Positions 12,111-21,824 of a stretch of 64,000 nucleotides of DNA are shown here, one piece after another (positions within the stretch are counted from its first letter, which is position 1; each line of letters opens with the position of its first letter). The notes under the pieces are model-generated. The model ran no database searches. It saw only the letters and a list, made by a program, of their open reading frames with translations, and was not told where the DNA came from. The DNA lies in assembly GCA_029783825.1 (NCBI GenBank), contig JAREIK010002957.1, positions 584,743 to 648,742 of the forward strand. The letters are read 5' to 3'. Origin of the DNA: Sapria himalayana (lineage: Eukaryota > Streptophyta > Magnoliopsida > Malpighiales > Rafflesiaceae). The translations under genes and the position numbers were made by a program.

Positions 12111-12899
12111 CACAAAGGGAATCAAAGCTAGCAAATCTTTTCATTAGTGGAGAGAAATGAAATGCCCCTGATCAGGGGAAAATCAGGGGAGCACCCAGTA
12201 TTATTTTAAAAGTAAGACTGACAAGGCATAACATTTATCTTGCCTCATAGATAACAAAAATTTTTGTGCACAAAAGTAGACAAGTTCACTATATGTTACT
12301 TGTACAACCACTTCCTTTGGTCAATTCAATATTCTTTTTTTTTCTTTTCTACTCACTCTATGTCCATCTAAATCAGGAAAAAAATGGTTTGATGGAGAAA
12401 ATAGTAGTAGAAAATCATGCTAGAGAATTTGTAGGCTCCGCTACATCTAGCCTCTAGAGAAAGTAGTAGCGAGGAGGGGACATTATTCATGTTATCTGTA
12501 AGTGATAATCACTACATGGATCTCATTTTGCTGTATACACTCTTCATGAGCAACTAAACTAATTTTGAAATATTGTTGAATTGGTATATGATATTCAAAA
12601 CGCAAAAATATTTCATAACAAGTGTTATATATTATATGTATGTATATATGCTTGACTATATGTTTAATAGTATGTATCTATATATCTATATATAGATACA
12701 TATATTTATATACACAGACACACACACAAATGTATATATACATAAGTTGAGTTAAAATTTGATGTTGAAGGTGATATTAATATTTATACATAGTCAAATA
12801 TACTTTTGTATATACATGCATATATTTATTATGGTATATATAATTATATATATATATATATATGTATGTAACTATACATATATGCTAATGTTTGTATGT

Positions 12900-12941
<42 letters not shown>

Positions 12942-13450
12942 GTTCATATATACTGTAGTATTATACATATGTTATAAGTTGTATTGCATAATTTGACCAT
13001 ATATTTATTGAATATAACTTTATTTATTTATTTATTTTGATTTGATTGACTGGTTTAATTCTCGTAAAGATATGGTACCACAAAGTTCCCCTTAGAAGTG
13101 AAGAGACATTAGGATTGGGTTAAAGTTATAGGTGAATATCTCACTTTTACTGGTACTAGTACCCAATTCAAAAACAGAGATCTACACTATAATTAAATAT
13201 TTAGTTGAAAAATATTTATTACTATTCATAATTAAAATCAAAATTAGCAATGTAAATAATATAATTAGCTAGGGAATTTTTATCGTTCAAAAATTTGAAA
13301 AGGAATTTTTTTTTCTCGTTAATATTTTTTGATGAGTACTTTAACGTGGGATAATTTCCATTGTAATTTTGTCGTTATTATATTTTAGCAATGAAAAATG
13401 CCTAAATAACTAAAAAGTTTTTCAAGCTATTTAGGCTTTTTTGTGTAGTG
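12111..13450. other. 3' interior and terminus of CACTA-1
   Basis: No secure gene. A frame at 12266-12457 (contains NGLMEKIVVENHAREFVGS) is unrecognised and could be another captured scrap. A perfect 14-base palindrome lies at 12165-12178. TA/CA/TATG microsatellites fill about 12640-12970. From about 13268 the motifs TTAGCTAGGGAATTTTTATCG and TTTTAGCAATG recall the 5' subterminal units. The last bases, GGCTTTTTTGTGTAGTG, are the 3' terminal inverted repeat. Confidence 0.65.
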
Positions 13451-16400
13451 TTAATATTCTAATTCTTTTATTTTTTATAATTTTATTATTCTTATTATTC
13501 TAATTTATTATTCTTATTCTTATTATTATTCTTATTCTTATTTTTTATTCTTATTCTTCTTATTCTTATTATTCTTCTTATTCTTATTATTATTCTTATT
13601 CATCTTATTATTCTTAATATTCTTATTCTTCTTATTCTTTTTATTGTTATTATTATTATTATTATTATTATTCTTCTTCTTGTTCTTCTTATTCTTCTTA
13701 TTCTTCTTATTCTTTTTAATCTTTTTATTCTTTTATTCTTCTTATTCTTCTTATTCTATTTATTCTTCTTATTCTTGTTATTCTTTTTTTCTTAATATTC
13801 TTCTTATTCTTCTTATCCTTCTTATTCTTCTTATGAATTTTATTGTTCTTTTTCTTCCTATTATTATCACTCTTTTTATTCTTTTTTTTCTTATTATTTT
13901 TCTTATTATTATTATTATTATTGTTCTTATTCTTATAATTTTTCTTATTCTTCTTATCCTTCTTATACATATTATTATTATTAATTTTCATATTCTTTTT
14001 TTTTATTCTTATTAATTTTATTCTTATTATTCATCTTGTACTTCGAATTCTTCTTATTCATCTTATTCGACATATTCTTCTTATTCTTATTATTGTACTT
14101 ATTCTTCTAATTCTTCTTATTCTTCATATCATTCTTATTTTTTTATTATTCTTATTTTTTTTTATACTTCTTATTCTTCTAAATTTTTTTCTTCTTTTAT
14201 TCTTATTGTTCTTAATCTTCATATTATTCTTTTTGTTCTTATTATTCTTATTATTCTTTTTCATTAAATTCTAATTATTCTTCTTTTTTTCTTTTTCTTT
14301 TTATTTTTCTTAATCATCTTTTTTTTGTTATTCTTCTTATTCTTCTTAATCTTCTTATTATTTTTATTCTTCTTATTCTTCTTATTCTTCTTATTCTTCT
14401 TATTCTTATTCATATTCTTCTAATTATTCTTATTTTTCTTATTCTTTTTAAACTTCTTATTCTTGTTATTATTATTATTCTTATTCTTATTCTTATTATT
14501 ATATTTATTCTTCTTATACTTTTTATTCTTCTTATTCTTCTTATTCTTATTATTCTTATTATTTTCTTATTCTTATTATTCTTCTTATATTATTATTTTT
14601 TTTTATTTTTATTCTTCTTATTCTATTTATTCTTCTTATACTTATTATTCTTCTTGAACTTCATATTATTATTATTATGACTCATCTTATTATTCTTATT
14701 CTTCTTATTATTCATATTCTTCGTATTCTTCTTATTCTTATAATTCTTATTATTCTTATATTATTATTATTATTATTGTTATTTTTATTATTCTTATTCT
14801 TCTTATTCTATTTATTCTTCTTATACTCCTTATTCTTCTTATTCTTTTTATTTTTCTTATTGTTCTTATTCTTTTAATTTTTCTTATTCTTCTTATATTT
14901 TTAATGTTCTTAATTTTTTTATTTTTTTTCTTTCTTATTATTTTTATTCATATTATTCTTATTATTCTACTTATTCTTTTTATTCTTGTAATTATTCTTA
15001 TTTTTTTTATTCCTCTTATTATTCTTATTATTCTTATTCTTCTTATTCTTCTTTTTCTTCTTATTTTTCTTTTTATTCTTATTTTTCTTAATTATCTTAT
15101 ACTTCTTAATCTTATTATTATTATTCTTTTCATTCTTCTTCTTCTTCTTCTTCTTCTTCTTTTTCTTTTTTTATTCTTCTAATCTTTTTGATTCTTATGA
15201 TTCTTATGATTCTTATGATTCTTCTGATTCTTTTGATTCTTCTAATTCTTTCGATTCTTCTTATTCTTCTGATTCTTCTAATTCTTATGATTCTTTTGAT
15301 TCTTCACATTCTTATTATTCTTTATATTCTTTTTATTCTTCTTAATCTTATTATTTTTCTTATTCTTCGAATTATTCAAATTCTTTTTTTTATTCTTATT
15401 CTTATTCTTATTTATATTATTCATATTCTTTTTATTCTTCTTATTCTTATTATTTTTTTATTCTTCTTAATCTTCTTATTCTTCTTATTTATTTATTCTT
15501 CTTATTCTTTTAATATTTCTTATTCTTCTTATATTTTTAATGTTCTTAATTTTCTTATTTTTTTTCTTTCTTATTATTTTATTCTTCTTATTCTTTTTAT
15601 TGAACTTATTCTTCTTATTCTTGTAATTATTCTTATTCTTCTTATCCTTGTAATTATTCTTATTCTTCTTTTTCTTCTTATTCTTCTTTTTATTCTTATT
15701 TGTTTTTTTATTCTTATTTTTCTTATTTATCTTATACTTCTTAAACTTTTTATTCTTTTTATTTTATTATTATTATTCTTCTTTTCATTTTTCTTCTTCT
15801 TATTCTTCTTATTCTTTTTATTTTTTTTATTCTTCTAATTCTTTGGATTCTTCTGATTCATATAATTCTTTGGATTCTTCTAATTATTATAATTCTTCCG
15901 ATTCTTCTAATTATTTTGATTCTTCTAATTCTTCTAATTCTTTATATTCTTATTATTCTTCATATTCTTCTTAATCTTATTATTCTTATTATTCTTATTA
16001 TTCTTCTTATTCTTCAAATTCTTCTCATTCTTTTTTTATTCTTATTCTTCTTATTTTTTTTATTTTTTCTTAGTCTTCTAATTTTTCTTATTCTTATTAT
16101 ATTCTTATTGTTTTTTATTTTTTTATTTTTCTTTTTGTTCTTATTATTTTTATTCTTTTTATTCTACTTACTCTTCTTATTCTTGTAATTATTCTTATTC
16201 TTTTTATTCTTCTTATCATTTTTATTCTTCTTATTCTTTTATTTCTTGTTATTTTTATTTTTATTCTTATTTTTAATTTATATTATTCTTCTTAATCTTT
16301 TTATTTTTCTTATTATTATTCTTCTTTTTATTATTATTCTTCTTCTTTTTCTTCTGATTATTCTTATGCTTCTGATTCTTCTGATTATTCTTATTCTTCC

Positions 16401-16912
16401 GATTCTTCCAATTCTTCTGATTCTTCTGATTCTTCTAATTCTTAATATTCTTATTATTTTTTATATTCTTCATATTCTTCTTAATCTTATTATTCTTCTT
16501 ATTCTTCTTATTTTTCTTATTATTTATATTATTCATATTCTTTTTATTCTTCTTATTCTTATTATTTTTTTATTCTTTTTAATCTTCTTATTCTTCTTAT
16601 TTTTTTTATTCTTTTTATTATTCTTATTTTTTATTCTTATTATTTATTCTTATTATTCTTCTTTTTTTTTCTTTTTTTTTCTTATTATTTTTTTTCTTCT
16701 TATTAGTCTGATTCTTCTTATTCTTCTTAATATTTTGATTTTTATAAATTCGTATTATTGTTATTCTTAAAATATTTTTTTATTTTTCTTATTCTTCTGA
16801 TTCTTCTTATTCTTCTCATTCTTCTTATTCTTCTCATTTTTCTTATTTTTCTTATTCTTATCATTCTTCTTTATCTCTTAATCTTCTTATTTTTTTTATT
16901 CTTTATACTATG
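13451..16912. repeat. TTATTC/TTCTTA polypyrimidine satellite, right part with higher-order repeats
   Basis: About 3.46 kb of TTCTTA/TTATTC hexamers with T-tract and TTCTGA/TTATGA variants. Longer duplications are visible: the block starting at 14881 recurs at 15517 (636 bases later). The phrase TTGTAATTATTCTTA recurs at 14986, 15621 and 16183. The phrase TTTATATTATTCATATTC recurs at 15411 and 16523. So the array grew by segmental duplication as well as by slippage. Long frames on both strands here are repeat-encoded and not genes. Together with 1-421 it was at least 3.9 kb before CACTA-1 inserted. Confidence 0.92.
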
Positions 16913-17194
16913 TGATAGTTGCAAATCTACACAATTACTAAGAGATTTAAGACCTACCTCGGTCTACTTGGCTAGCCTAGACTTGAAATATCTTTATGCC
17001 ACAGCTTTGAGCAAGGTTTAAGATCCATGGCTTTTAATACATGCATTGTTAAGCAAATCACGATGATGAGCAGACCAGCCTGAGCAATTATATATTCAAA
17101 CATGTATGTGTGCGTGTGTAAATGGGTGTATATGCATGATAATATATACATGTACTCAAATAAATATATGCACCCACTTATGTATATACTTGGT
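16913..17194. other. Short non-repetitive stretch, no gene seen
   Basis: Ordinary-complexity DNA between the satellite and the 23-base minisatellite. No recognisable protein or RNA. The expected left terminus of the hAT element was looked for here and not found. Confidence 0.5.
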
Positions 17195-17625
17195 ATATAC
17201 GTACGTATATACTCCGTATTTAAGTACGTATATACTATGTATTTACGTACGTATATACTCCATATTTACGTACGCATATACTCGGTAGTTACGTATGTAT
17301 ATACTCGGTAGTTACGTACGTATATACTCGGAAGTTACGTACGTATATACTCGGTATTTACGTACGTATATACTCGGTATTTACGTACGTATATACTCAG
17401 TATTTACGCACGTATATACTCAGTATTTACGTACATATATACAGGGTATATACTTATGTATATATCCAGTATATACGTATATATACTTAGTATATACGCA
17501 CGTATATACTCAGTATTTACATGTATATATACTTAGTATATACGCTCGTATATACTCAGTATTTACGTGCATATATACGGAGTATTTACGTGCGTATATA
17601 CTCAGTATATACATACCTATATACT
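17195..17625. repeat. 23-base minisatellite rich in TACGTA
   Basis: The unit GTATTTACGTACGTATATACTCG repeats with a 23-base period (for example TCGG at 17351 and 17374), about 18-19 copies, the later ones more degenerate. Each unit holds the palindromes TACGTA and GTATATAC, so CpG sites are regularly spaced in otherwise CpG-poor DNA. Frames reading through it (YVRIYSV-type runs) are repeat artefacts. Confidence 0.92.
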
Positions 17626-17844
17626 CAGAAAATTTAAATCATAAAAAATATAAATCAATACATTATCTTAGTAAAAATAAAAATTAAAAAAAAAACATAA
17701 ACAACACAAATGAAAAATTACCAATCATCCATTTGAAACCAAAGGTCCGAACAAAACAAATATCAGTTTCAACACTACGTACAAACAAAGCGTACAAATA
17801 CAATCAATAAAAAAACATCGAAAATAAAAAACAGTAGATCATCA

Positions 17845-19963
17845 TCAATCGTCAATCGGCATATCATGAGAATCATCAGCCGCAACATCAAGATCAGTAT
17901 CATATGGATCATCATCATCGGCAATCAACTCATTCGCCATCGTAGTGGATGTGGATGTGACTGTAATGCCTGTCCCAGTCCCAGCTCCAGCACGATCATG
18001 GATGCTAAACCTTGATTTCTCCCAATCCTTCAAACAAGCCAAGGCCTCAACCATATTTGGACGTAATCTTGATCTCCTATCTGAAATCACCTTCACTGCA
18101 ACAGAAAAAGCAGACTCTGATGCTATGCTCGACACCGGAGGAGTCAGTAGATCCCGTGCCATCCTAGATAGCACGGGAAAGGTGGACTCATATGATTTCC
18201 ACCACTGTAATAAATCAATATTCTTAGTATCAGAATGTGATAGGATTGAGCAGTAATCGGTATCTAAGTACCGAGACAGCTCGCTCCTATGTGAAGGTCC
18301 ACCCCTACGTTTCCCCATCGCTAGGTTAATGGAATAATCGTCATCTCCGAACAAGGTATCAGTATCCGTACTCACAGTCTCACCACCACCACCACCATAC
18401 CTAGTATCGTAGTATGTGAACAGGTCTGTCAACTTCTCGTAAATGAACCCTTCAGGTGGCTCTTCCAGGTTCATGCACGAGGATATGAAAATTAGGGTGT
18501 TTTCTACCCCTTCCACTTTAACCCTAGGGTCCATGCATGCAGGGAGGCAATAAAGATTATGGAACGGTGGACCAGTACTTCAAGTACTTGGTCTCCATCT
18601 CTGCAACCATATGGCTAAGCATCGGGTCAGCTCGATACTTCCTAAACATGCTACTAATATTGCATATGCACCGGAGTGCAATGCAAGTGGTGGGCATATA
18701 AACCGACGAACACATGTTCGTCGTGTCATAAAATATCTTCAGGAATTTCATAAATGAAATTCCTGAAGCCCAGTCAGTGTCGTCAATAATAAGTTCGTCA
18801 CTCTTACTATTGACGTAATCGGATATCACGTGTTCGTATCCAACACATGATTCTAACATCAGGTACGTGTAATTCCAACGATGTCTCACATCCGCTTGGA
18901 ATTTCTTCTTCTTAAGATTCGCATACAAACAGAGACTACCAAACTCTTGTTGTCTGCAAGGAGTGCGAATATATTTTAGTGCATTGCGTATATTATCCAA
19001 CGCGGGGGAACACACCGTCATACCCGCTTGAACAATCAGGTTAATCACGTGACACATGCATCTAACATGAAAGATCTCTCCTAATGGTGCGTCTCTAATA
19101 TTCCTAACAAACATATTGATCGTTACTCCATAATTAGAAGCATTATCGAATGTGACACTAAAAATTTTATTATGAATTTTATATTCCCTAAAGATTTTCA
19201 TCATACACTCAAAAATGGTCGGGCCATCATGAGGATGAAGAATCTCAAAATATCCTAAAATTTTTTTATTGATTGTCCAGTTAGAATCTACATAGTGACT
19301 CGTGAGACATGCATAAGAAGAATCATCGTGACTTGTCCATATATCGGACGTCACGGACACCACTCCACTATATGCCATAAATTGCTTAATTATTTTTTGT
19401 TTTTCTAACTTATATATCTTTAGTATGTCATTCCTAGATGTGGACCTAGGAATCCTACGATAGGAAGGCTGAAAATAAGTCTGCATGATGCGCACTACCC
19501 TTGGATCTTCCGAAAATCTGATCGAAAGACCTATCAATGTGATAAGCCTGACCATGCCGTCCCTACTCAACTTGCTGGAGTATATGAAGGGAGTAAACTT
19601 TGAGACTGAACTCGATCCAGTCTCAAAAAATGCAGTGCCAAGTTGGGTTTGCCTAGGATCTAATGGTCCATGTTTTTTGGTGCATAATTCGGCATGTCTC
19701 TTAAGGTGCCCAGTCCCAAATGAACTCTTACATGTTAATAGTCTCATACAATATTTGCACTGTGTCATTTCTTGTTCATCACCACTAATATTTTTTTGTG
19801 TTATGATTTTAAAATGAGTCCAAACTACAGAAGTCCTCCTAGTTTTTTGTTTTTTAGAACTTTGGGTTGAGACGACTGGAGAAACCAAAGTTTCAGCAGT
19901 ATCAGACCGCTGTGTAATATTTTCATTTTCTAAATTTAAATATGTGTCAGGTGTATTGGTCAT
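17845..19963 (-). pseudogene. hAT transposase with BED finger, apparently one frameshift
   Basis: Two consecutive frames. 19963-18557 gives 468 residues: VWTHF and a BED zinc finger (Cys69, Cys72, His86, His90), catalytic Asp207 in SDIWTSHDD, catalytic Asp273 in VTFDNASN, then RCMCHVINLIV (301-311) with the conserved C/H and the RHRWNYTYLML region. 18534-17845 gives 229 residues: MDPRVKVEG, WW at 111-112, then LSRMARDLLTPPVSSIASES with catalytic Glu140 and DRRSRLRP, the hAT dimerisation domain. The frames differ by a single-base shift near 18550-18560: reading the -1/+1 frame after YWSTV continues openly into MDPRVK. Together they have about the normal length (about 700 residues) of RICESLEEPER-like proteins, so all key domains survive. 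It is likely young but now broken, unless the shift is an assembly error. Confidence 0.9.
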
Positions 19964-20657
19964 TTTTTATGATTTTTATTTTTCCTAATTTTTTCTAGAG
20001 AGAGAAACTATAGAGAGAGAAAGTAAAAAAGCATAAAATAAATTACCCGATAAAAGCAGTGAGGTCGGTCACGTGCATGGTGCACCGCAGTCAAGCTCTA
20101 ATATTCAAAACTCAAGTCGAGTTTCACGAAAATCCAAGCCGAAAGCAAAATCCCTAGGCCCGAGAGAGAGAAGCATGGTTTTTGTGAGAAAAAGAGAAAG
20201 ATTTGAGAGAATATATGTTTTTGAAAAACATAAATGTTAAAGGGAGGGGGTAGAATTTATAGATTAAAGATATTAATTTTTTATAAAAAAGATATTTTTT
20301 TTATATTTTTTATGAATTTTTAATAATTATTTAGGGGGTAGAATCATGAGGACCATTGGATTCTGCCCCCTAGCCGTTGGAGGCGAATCCAATGGCTGAA
20401 AATTAATATTAATTGCATTTTTTTTTCCGTTGGGACTTGGGATTGGGACCAAGGGTCGGGTCCAATCAGACCCGACCCGCGGTCTTTTTTTCGGGAGGGA
20501 CCGGGCGCCGCGTGGCCACGTGAAACCGGCACGGAAAGAACCCGTGCCGGGTCAGGCATGGCACGACCCGGGCCAGGCATGGCACGGCACGGCTTGTGCC
20601 TAACCCGGCCACGACCCTAAACCATAAACCCTAAACCCTAAACCCTAAACACCTCTA
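19964..20657 (-). promoter_or_regulatory. hAT 5' region: leader, GC-rich subterminal block and terminus
   Basis: Upstream of the transposase start. 19985-20230 has GAGAGAGA-rich leader sequence. 20250-20440 is AT-rich and contains GTAGAATC-ATTGGATTC repeats around 20336-20395 (ATTGGATTC and GAATCCAAT inverted). 20440-20610 is GC-rich with CCCGTGCCGGGTCAGGCATGG-type repeats. The element ends with telomere-like repeats and the terminal TAGAGGTGTT inverse. No definite TATA box or transcription start can be assigned. Confidence 0.55.
20614..20650. repeat. Interstitial telomere-like CCCTAAA block
   Basis: Five CCCTAAA-type units, one altered to CCATAAA, ending seven bases before the hAT terminus. 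Plant telomeres use this heptamer, but it sits inside the transposon end, so it is better seen as a subterminal feature of the element (or a telo-box-like promoter motif) than as a chromosome end. Confidence 0.85.
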
Positions 20658-21824
20658 GCCTCAGATGATACATACACATATATTTTCATGCAAATACAAA
20701 TACCAACAAAGACAACAAAAGTAAATAATCTAGGGCCTAAAAACACACATATAGGTCTCTCAGGCATGGTCAGAATCTTCTTGTTCTCTGTCCTCTTGTA
20801 CTCCACATAGATAGAGAACATTGGTAGACCTACGAATGGAGCATAACATACTACATTTACAAATCAATAAAAAACACAATACTATGCCACGTATAGGTGC
20901 GTAGACTAGCGCATGCAACACCAACTACTATTTGCTAGAAATTTCACTCAATGAGATAATCATAAGCTTATTTTTAAATTACCTAATCAAGAGTACTCCA
21001 AGATTTCCAGTGAACTACCCATCAAAATTTTCTTATATGTTGCCTAGCTTCACACATCAGTCAATAATTAATTATAAGAAAGTTAGAAAGTGTCTAACAA
21101 AAGGAAAATGGAAGTTAAAATGCCAACAGGCTACTTGGTATTGAATTTTCCCCACCTGAAAGTTCATTTATGAATCGTAATGGCTTTTAACTTTTCAACA
21201 ATTTGAACGGTGACAATGTCGATCTTCACAAAATAAGAGTGTCAAGAACAAACCTGCATTTGCGTGTGGTCAGAATTTTTTCATTCATCTCAAAGCTTCA
21301 GAAGCTATGGTGCTATTCCTAGCACTAGGACAACCATCCATGCCTTTTACATACCTATAATAGGCTATAACTATACCCAAAATATTCAGGGACACACAAA
21401 CATATTCCCAGATATATAAAAATAGTAATTATAGACATGAACAAACACAAATCTAAGTTGAACATCGTACAACTTCAACAAATATCTAAAAGATATCTAG
21501 GAATGATATTTAGAGACAAATATATTGCAAAAATAAAATTTTTCAGAAAAAATAAAGATAATAGAAGCTCGACCTTCTTTTGATCCAGCTGAAATCGGTA
21601 AATATGGGACACATGCATAGGAAGAACCATAGCAATGTCTAAATGCTTTGAATCAGATTTTTTTCATGCCTCTCACATCAAATGCCCTGCAAAGATTCAT
21701 TATTAGGTTAATTGATAAATCAAATAACAAAACCAGAATAAAATAAAATTTAAACATCCAAAGAAATCTCATCATGTTTTGCTACACATAGACAAAAATC
21801 AAAAACAGTTCAGAAAAAATTTTG
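20658..21824. other. Mixed-complexity DNA between hAT and CACTA-2
   Basis: Less AT-rich than the surroundings. Apart from the exon-like stretch at 20750-20850, no frame is convincing. It may be the 3' interior of CACTA-2, split from its terminus, but it could not be aligned with CACTA-1 beyond about 21825. Confidence 0.4.
20750..20850 (-). pseudogene. Exon-like fragment, unrecognised
   Basis: On the minus strand, after an acceptor-like GTAAATGTAG at 20851-20860, an open stretch reads YAPFVGLPMFSIYVEYKRTE and continues NKKILTMPERP. Its codon use and GC content resemble real plant coding sequence more than the neighbouring DNA. The frame continues open to about 20650 with hydrophobic, less convincing residues. 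I do not recognise the family. It is possibly a captured host exon next to CACTA-2. Confidence 0.35.

Larger units (their letters stand above)
422..13450 (+). mobile_element. CACTA-1, complete but decayed En/Spm-type transposon carrying gene fragments
   Basis: The left end reads TACTATAAGAAA (CACTA with the first C changed to T). The right end reads TTTTTTGTGTAGTG, the inverse of CACTACACAAAAAA. TTA flanks both ends (419-421 and 13451-13453), the 3-base duplication expected of CACTA elements, although TTA is common in the surrounding satellite. Motifs such as TAGCTAGGGAA lie near both ends. Inside, in order, are a TNP2-type gene, a Transposase_24-type gene, and fragments that look like host SWIB and HD-Zip I genes. 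About 13 kb in total. Both transposase genes are full of stops and frameshifts, so it cannot move by itself. Confidence 0.88.
17632..20657 (-). mobile_element. hAT (Ac-like) DNA transposon, left end not resolved
   Basis: The transposase gene occupies 17845-19963 on the minus strand. On its upstream side the element ends in AACACCTCTA at 20648-20657, the inverse of TAGAGGTGTT, which matches the terminal repeat TAGAGGTGTCAA of the short hAT element at 59508. The bases just inside are GC-rich, with repeated GGCACGG/GCATGGCACG, as in that MITE. No matching left terminal repeat could be found between 16913 and 17845, so the left limit is only set by the end of the minisatellite, and the terminus may have been lost. 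Confidence 0.75.

Noticed and set aside
13644..17021. Many long frames of Leu/Ile/Phe or Lys/Asn residues
   Set aside because: They arise from the TTCTTA/TTATTC satellite, overlap on both strands and have no non-repeat sequence.
16913..17110. Left target duplication of the hAT element (GCCTAGAC or GCCTGAGC against GCCTCAGA)
   Set aside because: Matches are weak and no TAGAGGTG-like terminus follows either word.
17195..17625. Regular short repeats suggesting a CRISPR array
   Set aside because: The units are contiguous without unique spacers, and the setting is a plant nuclear repeat region.
17102..17687. Frames of YVRIYSVFTYVYT type
   Set aside because: They are the 23-base minisatellite read in three frames.
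18000..19817. Plus-strand frames at 17945-18256 and 19485-19817
   Set aside because: They are opposite the hAT transposase, which has strong domain evidence.
20614..20650. A chromosome end or ancient telomere fusion
   Set aside because: Only five units, inside a transposon terminus, with repeats continuing on both sides.
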